Of a DNA stretch of 64,000 nucleotides, positions 23,449 through 32,181 are shown piece by piece; positions within the stretch are counted from its first letter, which is position 1; every line of letters starts with the position of its first letter. The notes under the pieces were generated by a model. It was not told where the DNA came from. It made no database searches and saw only the letters and a program-made list of their open reading frames with translations. Source of the stretch: Hamadaea tsunoensis DSM 44101 (GTDB lineage: Bacteria > Actinomycetota > Actinomycetes > Mycobacteriales > Micromonosporaceae); NCBI RefSeq assembly GCF_000428945.1, contig NZ_KE386821.1:183330-247329 (forward strand). The letters run 5' to 3'. Made by a program: the position numbers and the translations under genes.

Positions 23449-25121
23449 CCACGGCTGAGCCGGCGCCACACCTCGTGGACGTCGAGAACCTGCACGTCAC
23501 ATTCGGATCGGGCCGTTCGGCGGTGTACGCGGTCCGCGGGGTCTCCTTCACCGTCGACGCCGGCCAGAGCGTAGCCGTCGTCGGGGAGTCCGGCTCGGGC
23601 AAGAGCGTCACCGCCCGCAGCCTGATCGGCCTGGCGGGCCGGGGTTCCGCCGTCCGGGCCGACCGGCTGCGCATCGAGGGCACCGATGCGCGGGCGCTCC
23701 CCGAAGGCAGGTGGCGCCAACTGCGGGGAAAGCACGTCGGTTTCGTCCTGCAGGACGCGCTGGGGTCCCTCGACCCGGCCCGTCGCGTGGGCGCCGAGGT
23801 CGGCGAGACGCTGCTCGCCCACCGCACGGTCGCCCGGTCGGCCGTCCCCGGGAAGGTCGTCGACCTGCTGCGCCAGGTCGGCGTCCCGTCCCCCGAGGCG
23901 CGCGCCAGCCAGTTTCCGCACCAGCTGTCGGGCGGCCTGCGCCAGCGGGCCCTCATCGCCTCGGCGATCGCGGCCGATCCCGCGCTGCTCATCGCCGACG
24001 AGCCGACGACCGCGCTGGACGTCACGGTGCAGGCGCAGATCCTGCAACTGCTCGCCCAGCGCAAGGCCACCGGGATCGCGCTGCTGCTGATCAGCCACGA
24101 CCTCGCCGTCGTATCCACTGTGGCCGATCACGTCCTGGTCATGAAGGACGGCGTGTTCGTGGAGCAGGGCCCCACCCGGCAGGTCCTCGACGACCCGCAA
24201 CATCCCTACACCCGCCAACTGCTGGCCGCCGTCCCGGTCGCCCACGCGCGCGGCACCCGGCTGTCCCCACGGGCGGGCTTCACCGCCCAGCCCCGGCCGG
24301 TCGCGGGCCAGGAGGTCGTCCTCGAAGCCAAGAACCTGGTCAAAACCTTCCAGGTGCCCGGCCAGGGCTCGCTCACCGCCGTCGACGACGTCTCCTTGCA
24401 GCTGTACGCGGGTGAGACCCTCGGCATCGTCGGCGAGTCGGGTTCGGGGAAGAGCACCACGGCCCGGCTGCTGCTCGACCTCGACCGCCCGGACTCCGGC
24501 ACGGTGGACGTCGACGGTACGCGCTGGAGCCGGCTCGACGCCCGTGCGCAACGCGTCCTGCGGCAGCGGATCCAGGTGGTGTACCAGGATCCGCTCAGCT
24601 CCTTCGATCCGCGGTACCCGGTCGAGCGGATCGTCGCCGAGCCGCTGGCGGTCGCCGGGCAGCCGCGTACGGGGCGGCGTGCACGAGTCCTCGAACTGCT
24701 CGACCAGGTCGGGCTCACCGCGGACGTGCTCGACCGCCGGCCGGCGCAGCTGTCGGGGGGACAGCGGCAGCGGGTCGCGATCGCCCGGGCGCTGGCACCG
24801 CGGCCGCGGGTCATCGTGTGCGACGAACCGGTGTCCGCGCTCGACGTGTCCATCCAGGCCCAGGTGCTCGACCTGCTGGCCGACCTGCAGGCGGAGTTGG
24901 GGATCTCCTACGTGTTCATCTCCCACCACCTCGGTGTGATCTACCACGTCAGCGATCGAGTGCTCGTGATGAAGGACGGCAAAGTGGTCGAGTCCGGAGA
25001 CGTCGAACAGATCTTCCACCACCCCCGGCACGCGTACACCAGGAATCTGCTCGCGGCGGTGCCGACGCTGGAAGGCGCGGCCCTGCGGCCGCGCGCCGCC
25101 GAGCCGCAGGTGACCCGATGA
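23445..25121 (+). CDS. Fused double ABC ATPase (DppD-DppF type)
   Basis: 558 aa with two complete nucleotide-binding domains. First: Walker A GESGSGKSVT near residue 46, signature LSGGLRQR near 161, Walker B LLIADEPTTALD near 181. Second: Walker A GESGSGKSTT near 329, signature LSGGQRQR near 435, Walker B VIVCDEPVSALD near 455. Each ends in the HPYTRQLL/HAYTRNLL tail typical of oligopeptide transporters. Fusion of the two ATPases is common in actinobacteria and in glutathione-type importers. It completes a full importer with the three genes before it. Confidence 0.94.
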   Translation: MTTAEPAPHLVDVENLHVTFGSGRSAVYAVRGVSFTVDAGQSVAVVGESGSGKSVTARSLIGLAGRGSAVRADRLRIEGTDARALPEGRWRQLRGKHVGFVLQDALGSLDPARRVGAEVGETLLAHRTVARSAVPGKVVDLLRQVGVPSPEARASQFPHQLSGGLRQRALIASAIAADPALLIADEPTTALDVTVQAQILQLLAQRKATGIALLLISHDLAVVSTVADHVLVMKDGVFVEQGPTRQVLDDPQHPYTRQLLAAVPVAHARGTRLSPRAGFTAQPRPVAGQEVVLEAKNLVKTFQVPGQGSLTAVDDVSLQLYAGETLGIVGESGSGKSTTARLLLDLDRPDSGTVDVDGTRWSRLDARAQRVLRQRIQVVYQDPLSSFDPRYPVERIVAEPLAVAGQPRTGRRARVLELLDQVGLTADVLDRRPAQLSGGQRQRVAIARALAPRPRVIVCDEPVSALDVSIQAQVLDLLADLQAELGISYVFISHHLGVIYHVSDRVLVMKDGKVVESGDVEQIFHHPRHAYTRNLLAAVPTLEGAALRPRAAEPQVTR

Positions 25122-26230
25122 CGGAGACGGTGGACGTGGTGGTCGTCGGCGGGGGAGCCATGGGCTCGGCGGCGGCCTGGCAGCTGGCCCGGCGCGGCCT
25201 GGACGTGGTGCTGCTGGAGCAGTTCGAGGCCGGCCACGCCCGGGGCGCCTCGCACGGCACGTCGCGGATCTTCCGACTGTCCTATCCGGACCCGGTGTAC
25301 ATCGGGCTCGCGCGGGAGGCGCAGCGGACGTGGCAGGAGCTCGAAGACCTGACCGGTACGCGCCTGCTGACGGTGACGGGCGGCGTGGACCACGGCGACC
25401 ACCCGCATCTGCGGCTGCTGGCAGACGGCCTCGCCGCGGCGGGAGTGGCGCACACCCGGCTCACCCCGGCGGAGGCGGCCGAACGCTGGCCCGGGATCCG
25501 GTTCGACACCGAGGCGCTGTTCCATCCTGACAGCGGGCGGTTGCACGCCGACCGGTCGGTCGCGGCGCTGCAGGCGGCGGCCGGCAAGGCGGGCGCGCTC
25601 GTGCGGCACTCGACCCCGGTCACGTCGATCGAGGTGCTCGGCGAGGACGCCGTCCTCGTGCGCACCGACGGCGGCGACTACCGCGCCCGCCGGGTCGTCG
25701 CGGCGGTCAACGCCTGGGCGGCCAAGCTCGTCGGCGGGCTCGTGCCGCTGCCGCCGCTGCGCGTCACCCAGGAGCAGCCCGCCCACTTCCACGCCCGCCT
25801 TCCCGAGGACGGCTGGCCGAGCTTCGGCCACCTGTTCGCCGAAGGCTCGGCCGACGCGAGCGCGTTCCACGGCGGGATCTACGGGCTCGCGGCACCGGGT
25901 GACGGCATCAAGGTCGGCTTCCACGGCGTCGGCCCCGAGGTCGACCCCGACCACCGCGACTTCCTGCCCGAACCCGGCCAGCTGGCAGCCCTGCGGGAGT
26001 ACGCGCGGCGCTGGCTGCCCGGCGTGGACGCCGACCGGGCCGACCCCATCAGCTGCACCTACACCACGACCCCTGACACCCACTTCGTACTGGACCGCCT
26101 CGGTCCCGTCGTCGTGGCGACCGGCTTCTCGGGGCACGGCTTCAAGTTCGTGCCCGCCGTCGGACGGGTTCTCGCCGACCTCGCGATCGACGGGACCCGC
26201 CCGGACCGGCGATTCGGGTTCGCCCGATGA
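25118..26230 (+). CDS. FAD-dependent oxidase of the sarcosine/N-methyltryptophan oxidase family
   Basis: 370 aa from ATG 25118. N-terminal FAD-binding motif GGGAMGSAAAW near residue 11, then EQFEAGHARGASHGTSRIFR, a conserved block of monomeric sarcosine oxidases. The C-terminal SCTYTTTPDTHFVLDRL holds Cys313 at the position that carries covalent FAD in this family, followed by GFSGHGFKFVPAVGR. These enzymes oxidise secondary amines or amino acids to give H2O2. Within this operon it may demethylate or deaminate the sulfur substrate or a product. The exact substrate is unknown. It overlaps the ATPase gene by 4 nt. Confidence 0.9.
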   Translation: MTETVDVVVVGGGAMGSAAAWQLARRGLDVVLLEQFEAGHARGASHGTSRIFRLSYPDPVYIGLAREAQRTWQELEDLTGTRLLTVTGGVDHGDHPHLRLLADGLAAAGVAHTRLTPAEAAERWPGIRFDTEALFHPDSGRLHADRSVAALQAAAGKAGALVRHSTPVTSIEVLGEDAVLVRTDGGDYRARRVVAAVNAWAAKLVGGLVPLPPLRVTQEQPAHFHARLPEDGWPSFGHLFAEGSADASAFHGGIYGLAAPGDGIKVGFHGVGPEVDPDHRDFLPEPGQLAALREYARRWLPGVDADRADPISCTYTTTPDTHFVLDRLGPVVVATGFSGHGFKFVPAVGRVLADLAIDGTRPDRRFGFAR

Positions 26231-26312
26231 CCGTGTCGCCGTCTTCTTCGCCGGCCGTCCTGCCGGGCGTCCCGCAGTGCCTGTACCGAACCATCGCCGC
26301 TGGAGGAAACCC

Positions 26313-27509
26313 GTGAGCACAACACCTTTGGCCGTCCTCGACCTCGTCCCGCGCAGCAGCGGAGACGGCGTCGCCGCCGCGGTACGCAACGCCGTCGACC
26401 TCGCCCGGCAGGCCGAGCGGTTCGGCTACCACCGCTACTGGTTCGCCGAGCACCACCTCAACCCGGGAGTCCTCGGCGCTTCCCCGGCCCTGTCGATCTC
26501 ACTGATCGGGGCGGCGACCAGCACCATCCGGCTCGGTTCGGCCGGAGTCCAGCTCGGACACCGCCAGCCGCTGGCGGTCGTCGAGGAGTTCGGTCTGCTC
26601 GACGCCGTCCACCCGGGCCGGCTCGACCTCGGCCTCGGCCGCTCGATCGGGCGCCAGAAACCGGCCGACCCGCCCGGCGACGCCACGGCAGCCCCGGCTC
26701 CGGTGGCGGTCGCCGCGTCGGCGTACGCCGCGAACCGGGGCGGCGCTGAGCACGCCGTCGAGCAGCGCGCCGACAACGGCCTGCTGCTGCCCAAGCAGTA
26801 CGACTTCAGCAAGCTCATCGCGACCTCCGGCGCGAAGATCGCCGCGCTGCTGGACCTGCTGCAGCAGCCGGGCGCGTACACGCCCGACTACGACTCCCAG
26901 ATCAGCGACATCCTCGCCTTCCTGGCCGGCACGTACGTCTCGCCCGGCGGGGTGGCGGTCCACGCGTACCCGGGCGAGGGCGCGGCGGTGCAGGTGTGGA
27001 TCCTCGGCGCCTCCGGAGGTTCCAGCGCGACCGTGGCCGGTGCCCGGGGGCTTCGGTTCGCGGCCAGCTACCACCACAGCCCGAGCACCGTCCTCGACGC
27101 CGTCACCGCGTACCGGGCGGCGTTCGTGCCGTCGGCGGACCTGGCGCAGCCGCACATCTCGGTGTCCGCGGACGTGGTCGTAGGGGAGACCGACGAGCAG
27201 GCGGCCGTCCTCGCCGCCGGCTACCCGCTGTGGGTACGCAGCATCCGCACCGGCGCGGGCGCGATCGCGTTCCCGACGCCGGAGGAGGCCGCCCGGCACG
27301 AGTGGAGCGACGAGGACCGCGAACTCGTCCGCGACCGGGTCGACACCCAGCTCGTCGGCTCGCCCGCGACCGTCGCGGACAAGCTTGAGCAGCTGCGGGA
27401 CGCGACCGGCGCCCACGAGCTGGCGATCACCACCATCACCCACCAGCACGCCGACCGGGTGCGCTCCTACCAGCTGCTCGCCGACGAGTGGGCCCGGCGA
27501 GGCAACTGA
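26313..27509 (+). CDS. Luciferase-like (LLM) flavin-dependent oxidoreductase, MsnO8-like
   Basis: 398 aa from GTG 26313 after TGGAGGAAAC. The N-terminus LAVLDLVPRSSG and RYWFAEHHLNPGV are hallmarks of the bacterial luciferase-like group close to alkanal monooxygenase. A low-complexity insertion (about residues 125-170) is followed by the TIM-barrel C-terminal strands VWILGASGGSSATVAGARGL and the final FMN-phosphate region. These enzymes use FMNH2 and O2 to split C-S, C-N or oxidise aldehydes. An 82-bp gap separates it from the oxidase gene. Confidence 0.87.
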   Translation: MSTTPLAVLDLVPRSSGDGVAAAVRNAVDLARQAERFGYHRYWFAEHHLNPGVLGASPALSISLIGAATSTIRLGSAGVQLGHRQPLAVVEEFGLLDAVHPGRLDLGLGRSIGRQKPADPPGDATAAPAPVAVAASAYAANRGGAEHAVEQRADNGLLLPKQYDFSKLIATSGAKIAALLDLLQQPGAYTPDYDSQISDILAFLAGTYVSPGGVAVHAYPGEGAAVQVWILGASGGSSATVAGARGLRFAASYHHSPSTVLDAVTAYRAAFVPSADLAQPHISVSADVVVGETDEQAAVLAAGYPLWVRSIRTGAGAIAFPTPEEAARHEWSDEDRELVRDRVDTQLVGSPATVADKLEQLRDATGAHELAITTITHQHADRVRSYQLLADEWARRGN

Positions 27510-27532
27510 CCTATGTGGACGGAGAGTAGCCG

Positions 27533-28243
27533 ATGACGACCGCCGAAGCCGGCGTACACCTGCTGGACCAGGCCGCCTGGGCCTCGCTGACCGGCCCGCA
27601 CGCCCACTTCGCCGAGGGCACCGGGCGGGCGCTGCGCTACCCCGCCGACGTCTCACCGATCATGGCCGTTCCGCCGGTCCAGGACGAGCAGGTCTGGGCG
27701 GACCTGCACCGGCTCGCCGGTCCGGGCGCGCTCGTCCTGCTCGCGGGGGACCTGTCGGAGCGGCCGGACGGCTGGGGGTCGGAGTTCGAGGGCGACGGGC
27801 TCCAGCTGGTCGCGACCGACGCACTGCGATCGCGGCCGTCCGACGAGGTCGTCACGCTCGGTGCCGCCGACGTGCCGCAGATGCTGGACCTGGTCGCCCG
27901 GACCCGGCCCGGGCCCTTCGAGGCCAAGACCTACCAGCTGGGAACCTACCTCGGCGTCCGGCGCGACGGCGTACTCGTCGCGATGGCCGGCGAGCGCCTG
28001 CATCCGCCGGGCTGGACCGAGATCAGCGCGGTCTGCACCGATCCCGCTCATCGCGGTCGGGGCCTCGCGACGACCCTCGTCCGCGCGGTCGCCCACAACA
28101 TCCGCCAACGCGGCGAGATCCCGTTCATGCACGCATCGGCCGACAACGTCAACGCCGTCCGGCTCTACCGGTCGATCGGATTCGAGATCCGCCGGCAGGT
28201 CCGGTTCTCGGCGTTGCGCAGCCCCGAAGGAGAGACATCGTGA
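27533..28243 (+). CDS. GNAT-family N-acetyltransferase
   Basis: 236 aa. The C-terminal half is the GNAT fold: beta-4 strand LVAMAGERL, then EISAVCTDPAHRGRGLATTL with the acetyl-CoA loop RGRGLA near residues 175-180, and the last helix SADNVNAVRLYRSIGFE. This is the FR47-like subgroup. The N-terminal half may be a degenerate second GNAT domain. In sulfur-salvage operons of Bacillus (yxe and ytm types) an acetyltransferase acts on the S-substituted cysteine before the flavin monooxygenase. The same order of activities is plausible here but inferred. Its stop overlaps the next start by 4 nt. Confidence 0.88.
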   Translation: MTTAEAGVHLLDQAAWASLTGPHAHFAEGTGRALRYPADVSPIMAVPPVQDEQVWADLHRLAGPGALVLLAGDLSERPDGWGSEFEGDGLQLVATDALRSRPSDEVVTLGAADVPQMLDLVARTRPGPFEAKTYQLGTYLGVRRDGVLVAMAGERLHPPGWTEISAVCTDPAHRGRGLATTLVRAVAHNIRQRGEIPFMHASADNVNAVRLYRSIGFEIRRQVRFSALRSPEGETS

Positions 28244-29445
28244 CCGAGCTTCATCTCGCCGTCGCCCTGGACGGCGCCGGCTGGCATCCCGCCGCCTGGC
28301 GCAGCCCGGCCGCCCGCCCGCGGGAGCTGCTGACCGCCGCATACTGGAAGGACCTGGTCGCGCAGGCGCAACGGGGCCTGCTCGACTTCGTGACGATCGA
28401 CGACTCGCTCACCCTCCAGTCCGGCGACCACTTCGCCGCCGACGACCGGACCGACCAGGTCCGGGGGCGCCTGGACGCGGCCCTCGTCGCGGCCCGCGTC
28501 GCGCCCGCTTCGGAGTACATCGGCATCGTGCCGACCGTGACCGCGACGCACACCGAGCCGTTCCACGTGTCCAAGGCCATCGCGACGCTCGACTACGTCA
28601 GCACGGGCCGGGCGGGGGTCCAGATCCGGGTCGGCGGCCTGGGCGGCGAGGCGGCGCTCTTCGGCCGCCGGCAACTGCCCACCCTGGACCTCGAAGCGCT
28701 CCAGCGGCCGGAGATCCAGCAGCTCATCGCCGAGCGGTTCGACGAGGCCGCCGACTTCATCGAGGTGCTGCGCCGGCTGTGGGACAGCTGGGAGGACGAC
28801 GCCGAGATCCGCGACGCGGCCACCGACCGGTTCGTCGACCGCGACAAGCTGCACCACATCGATTTCGAGGGCCAGTGGTTCTCGGTACGCGGACCCTCGA
28901 TCACGCCGCGGCCGCCGCAGGGGCAGCTGCTGGTCAGCGTACTGGCGCACGCCACGGTGCCCTACCGGCTGGCCGCGCGGCAGGCGGACGTCGTCTTCGT
29001 CACCCCACACGACACCGCGTCCGCGCAGGAGATCCTCGCCGAGCTCCGGCACGAGACCGCCGCGGCCGGGCGGGCGGACGATCTCCGCGTCTTCGCCGAT
29101 CTGGTGGTCTTCCTCGACACCGACGCCGCCACGGCCGCCGGCCGCAAGGACGAGCTCGACGACCTCGCCGGAGCCGCGCTGTTCTCCGACGCCCGCATCC
29201 TCGCCGGCACGGCCGAGAGCCTGGCCGACCACATCGAGGAACTCCACCACCTCGGCTACGCCGGCGTACGCCTGCGGCCGGGAGTCCTGCCGACCGACCT
29301 CACCGCGATCACCGAATCGCTCGTGCCGCAGTTGCAGCGCCGCGGGCTGTTCCGGACCGCGTACGAAGGCACGACCCTGCGCGGCCGGCTGGGCCTCACC
29401 CGTCCCGCCAGCCGCTACCTCCTCACGAACGGAGCGGCGCGATGA
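28240..29445 (+). CDS. LLM flavin-dependent monooxygenase (NtaA/SnaA/DszA-like), copy 1
   Basis: 401 aa from GTG 28240. TIM-barrel LLM sequence with LLDFVTIDDSL, YIGIVPTVTATHTEPFHVSKAI in two pieces, TGRAGVQIRVGG and RLWDSWEDDAEIRD, the last of which is typical of the nitrilotriacetate/dibenzothiophene-sulfone monooxygenase group. It is FMNH2-dependent and probably needs a reductase supplied elsewhere, because none is in the operon. It is translationally coupled to both neighbours by 4-nt overlaps. Confidence 0.88.
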   Translation: MTELHLAVALDGAGWHPAAWRSPAARPRELLTAAYWKDLVAQAQRGLLDFVTIDDSLTLQSGDHFAADDRTDQVRGRLDAALVAARVAPASEYIGIVPTVTATHTEPFHVSKAIATLDYVSTGRAGVQIRVGGLGGEAALFGRRQLPTLDLEALQRPEIQQLIAERFDEAADFIEVLRRLWDSWEDDAEIRDAATDRFVDRDKLHHIDFEGQWFSVRGPSITPRPPQGQLLVSVLAHATVPYRLAARQADVVFVTPHDTASAQEILAELRHETAAAGRADDLRVFADLVVFLDTDAATAAGRKDELDDLAGAALFSDARILAGTAESLADHIEELHHLGYAGVRLRPGVLPTDLTAITESLVPQLQRRGLFRTAYEGTTLRGRLGLTRPASRYLLTNGAAR

Positions 29446-30806
29446 CCCGACCCAGAAAGCAGATCATCCTCGGCGCCTACCTCGGCGGCGTCAACCACCA
29501 GACCGTGTGGTCGGACCCGGCCGCCGGCAGCCAGATCGACTTCGCGTCCTTCCGGCACGCCGCCCAGACCGCCGAGCGGGGGAAGTTCGACTTCTTCTTC
29601 CTCGCCGAGGGACTGGCCCTGCGAGAACGGCAGGGGCAGATCTTCGACCAGGACGTCCTCGGGCGGCCGGACACCCTGACCGTCCTCGCCGGGCTGGCCG
29701 AGGTGACCGAGCATCTCGGCCTCGTCGGCACCCTGAACGCGACCTTCAACGAGCCCTACGAACTGGCCCGGCAACTGGCCACCCTGGACCACCTGTCGGG
29801 CGGGCGTACCGGGTGGAACATCGTCACCTCCTCCGACGCCTTCACCGGGCAGAACTTCCGCCGGGGCGGCTTCCTGGCCCGAGAGGAGCGCTACACGCGC
29901 GCCGAGGAGTTCCTCAGCCTCGCCCGGCAGCTCTGGGACTCCTGGGCCGAGGACGACATCGTCGCCGACAAGGAGTCCGGCCGGTTCCTGCGCCGGGGCG
30001 ACGCGGGCGCCTTCGCGTTCCAGGGCCGGCAGTTCGACGTCAGCGGCCGGTTCACCGTGCCCCGCAGCCCGCAGGGCCAGCCGGTGATCCTGCAGGCGGG
30101 CGTGTCCGCCGAAGGCCGGGAGTTCGCCGCGGGCGGCGGCCCGGACGCGATCTTCTCGCCCTACCACACCCTCGCCGAGGCGCAGCCGTTCTACCGCGAC
30201 ATCCAGGAGCGCTCGGCCCGGCACGGCAAGCCGGACGGGTCGGTGAAGGTCCTGCCCGGCGCGGCGTTCGTCCTGGGCGACACCGAGGCCGAGGCGGTCG
30301 AGCGCCACCGCGAGATCGCCCGTACGCAGATCAGTGGCCGCGGCGCGCAGATCCTCCTCGAAACCGTGTGGAACCGCGACCTGTCCGGCTACGACCCCGA
30401 CGGCCCCCTTCCCGACGTGGACCCCGATCCCGAAGGGGCGCCCGTCATCCAGGGCCGGGCCCGCATCCACCAGAACCCGTTCGACACCGTCGCCCGGTGG
30501 CGGGCCGTCGCGGCGGACAACAAGTACTCGCTGCGTCAGCTGGCGATCCACGTGTTCGGGCACGTGGAGTTCGTCGGAACACCGGCCCAGGTGGCCGAAC
30601 GCCTCGACTCGTTCGTCCAGAACGACGGGTCCGACGGCTTCATCCTCGGCTCGCACCTGACCCCCACCGGTCTCGACGAGTTCGTCGACAAGGTCGTGCC
30701 TCTCCTGCAGGAGCGGGGCGCGCTGCGTACCGAGTACGACGGGTCGACGTTGCGTGACAACCTGCGCATTCCCGCGCCGGTCGAACGTCAGGCAGCGGTG
30801 GTGTAG
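29442..30806 (+). CDS. LLM flavin-dependent monooxygenase (NtaA/SnaA/DmoA family), copy 2
   Basis: 454 aa from ATG 29442. It has the full NtaA-family pattern: AYLGGVNHQTVWSDP, KFDFFFLAEGLALRE, TLDHLSGGRTGWNIVTS, RRGGFLAREERYTRAEEFL in shortened pieces, QLWDSWAEDD and PVILQAGVSAEGREFAA. Members oxidise dimethyl sulfide, nitrilotriacetate, pristinamycin or S-substituted cysteine derivatives. It is the last gene of the operon, followed by a strong terminator. Its closeness to Bacillus YxeK/YtnJ-type enzymes supports an organosulfur substrate, but this is inference. Confidence 0.9.
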   Translation: MTRPRKQIILGAYLGGVNHQTVWSDPAAGSQIDFASFRHAAQTAERGKFDFFFLAEGLALRERQGQIFDQDVLGRPDTLTVLAGLAEVTEHLGLVGTLNATFNEPYELARQLATLDHLSGGRTGWNIVTSSDAFTGQNFRRGGFLAREERYTRAEEFLSLARQLWDSWAEDDIVADKESGRFLRRGDAGAFAFQGRQFDVSGRFTVPRSPQGQPVILQAGVSAEGREFAAGGGPDAIFSPYHTLAEAQPFYRDIQERSARHGKPDGSVKVLPGAAFVLGDTEAEAVERHREIARTQISGRGAQILLETVWNRDLSGYDPDGPLPDVDPDPEGAPVIQGRARIHQNPFDTVARWRAVAADNKYSLRQLAIHVFGHVEFVGTPAQVAERLDSFVQNDGSDGFILGSHLTPTGLDEFVDKVVPLLQERGALRTEYDGSTLRDNLRIPAPVERQAAVV

Positions 30807-30813
30807 GCCGCCT

Positions 30814-30853
30814 CGGCGGATCGGGCGGCCGCCGCCGGTCGCCCGATCCGCCG
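30814..30853 (+). terminator. Operon terminator hairpin
   Basis: Perfect 14-bp arms CGGCGGATCGGGCG and CGCCCGATCCGCCG around a 12-nt loop, 8 bp after the last stop of the sulfur operon. Confidence 0.88.
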
Positions 30854-30944
30854 GCAAGTTCGCGGATTCGTGGGGTCACAGCGCACCTGCCCGAGGACAC
30901 GATGAGCTGTCCAACGTGGTCACTTCACGACCTGAGGAGGAAAC

Positions 30945-32015
30945 GTGGGTCTCACCCCCGACCGCGCCCCCCGGATCTCGCGCCGCGGTCTCGTTCTCGG
31001 CGGTGCCGCGGCTGGCGGCGGACTGCTCGCGAGCGTGTGGCTGCCGGCCGCCGCGTACGCCGGTCCGGCCGTCTACAACCCGTTCAGCGCCTATCCGATC
31101 ACCGGGCCCTGGGATCCGCCGAACCACAACGGCGTCGACTTCGGGATGGCGGTGGGCACGTCGCTGCCCGCGTGCGGGGCCGGGACCATCGAGAACATCC
31201 CCTACAACGGCACCGGCGGTCACACCGTCACCATCCACCTGGGCGGCGGTTACCGCAGCCAGTACATGCACCTGTCGAGGTTCCTGCTCGCCACCGGGAC
31301 GGCCGTGTCCGCGGGGACGATCGTCGGGCTGTCCGGCGGCGCGGCCGGAGCCGACGGCGCGGGCAACTCGACGGGACCGCACCTGCACTGGCACCTCATC
31401 GATCCCAGCGGCGTACGCCTCAACCCCCTCGCGTACGCGGGTGGCGCGTCGACCTCGTCGGAGGGAGCCATCCTGCAGAAGATCGGCAACGCGGGCGGCT
31501 ACACCGGGCCCATGGACGGCGTACCGGGCGCCAACACCTGGATCGGAGTGCAGACGGTGATGCGCGGCTACGGCTACTCGGGGCCCATCGACGGCGTACC
31601 GGGGACGAACACCTACGCGGCCCTGCAGCGGCTGGCCCAGAAGGGCGGCTACAGCGGGCCGGTGGACGGGGCGCTCGGCGTCAACTCGTGGAAGGGCCTG
31701 CAGACCGTGCTGCGCAGGTTCGGCTACACCGGGCCGATCGACGGCGTGCCCGGAGCGAACACCTACGCGGCCCTGCAGCGGCTGGCCAAGCTGGGCGGCT
31801 ACACCGGCCCCGTCGACGGGGCGCTCGGGGTGAACTCGTGGAAGGGCGTACAGAAGGTCCTGTCCGGGTTCGGCTACGCCGGGCCGATCGACGGCGCACC
31901 CGGTGTCAACACGTACGCGGCGCTGCAGCGCATGGCGACCCTGGGCGGCTACACCGGACCGGTCGACGGGCTGCCCGGTCCGAACACCTGGGCGGCGCTC
32001 GGCCGGCTGGTGTGA
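30945..32015 (+). CDS. Secreted M23-family peptidase with seven short wall-binding-type repeats
   Basis: 356 aa from GTG 30945 after GAGGAGGAAAC. A Tat-type signal (SRRGLVLGGAAAGGG) ends near AYAG (about residue 40). The M23 domain covers about residues 50-165, with HNGVDFGMAVG (zinc His62 and Asp66) and HLHWH (about 146-150), all metal ligands visible. From about residue 184 there are seven repeats of roughly 25 aa with the frame GGYTGPVDGxxGxNTWAALQ. They resemble short peptidoglycan-binding repeats of phage lysins. It probably cuts peptidoglycan cross-links outside the cell. It could serve in wall remodelling or attack on other bacteria. Confidence 0.9.
   Translation: MGLTPDRAPRISRRGLVLGGAAAGGGLLASVWLPAAAYAGPAVYNPFSAYPITGPWDPPNHNGVDFGMAVGTSLPACGAGTIENIPYNGTGGHTVTIHLGGGYRSQYMHLSRFLLATGTAVSAGTIVGLSGGAAGADGAGNSTGPHLHWHLIDPSGVRLNPLAYAGGASTSSEGAILQKIGNAGGYTGPMDGVPGANTWIGVQTVMRGYGYSGPIDGVPGTNTYAALQRLAQKGGYSGPVDGALGVNSWKGLQTVLRRFGYTGPIDGVPGANTYAALQRLAKLGGYTGPVDGALGVNSWKGVQKVLSGFGYAGPIDGAPGVNTYAALQRMATLGGYTGPVDGLPGPNTWAALGRLV
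31495..32013 (+). repeat. Tandem repeat array encoding seven 25-aa modules
   Basis: Seven in-frame units of about 75 bp. They alternate between two forms (PIDGVPG...NTYAALQRLA and PVDGALG...NSWKGLQ), so the DNA shows a 150-bp super-period: CTACGCGGCCCTGCAGCGGC recurs at 31610 and 31760. This indicates duplication of two-repeat blocks. Confidence 0.88.
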
Positions 32016-32031
32016 TCTCCGGTTCCTCCCA

Positions 32032-32055
32032 CCCGTTCCCGCGTACGCGGACGGG
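32032..32055 (+). terminator. Possible terminator after the peptidase gene
   Basis: CCCGT-TC-CCGCG-TA-CGCGG-ACGGG folds as a short, very stable hairpin with a 2-nt bulge, 17 bp after the peptidase stop. A 2-nt loop is sterically tight, so confidence is limited. Confidence 0.4.
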
Positions 32056-32181
32056 CTGAGCTTCCGGCCTGTCGGCCGCGCCCGGGCTGAAGTACATTGA
32101 TCGCGCGCTTTGTCCGGGTCGGGCCGGTGAAGCATGAAGCAGCCGTTCGCGCCCAGGGGCAGACGGCCACTGGGAGGCGCG

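Noticed and set aside
23070-25031. 653-codon minus-strand frame
   Set aside because: Antisense of the DppC permease and fused ABC ATPase genes.
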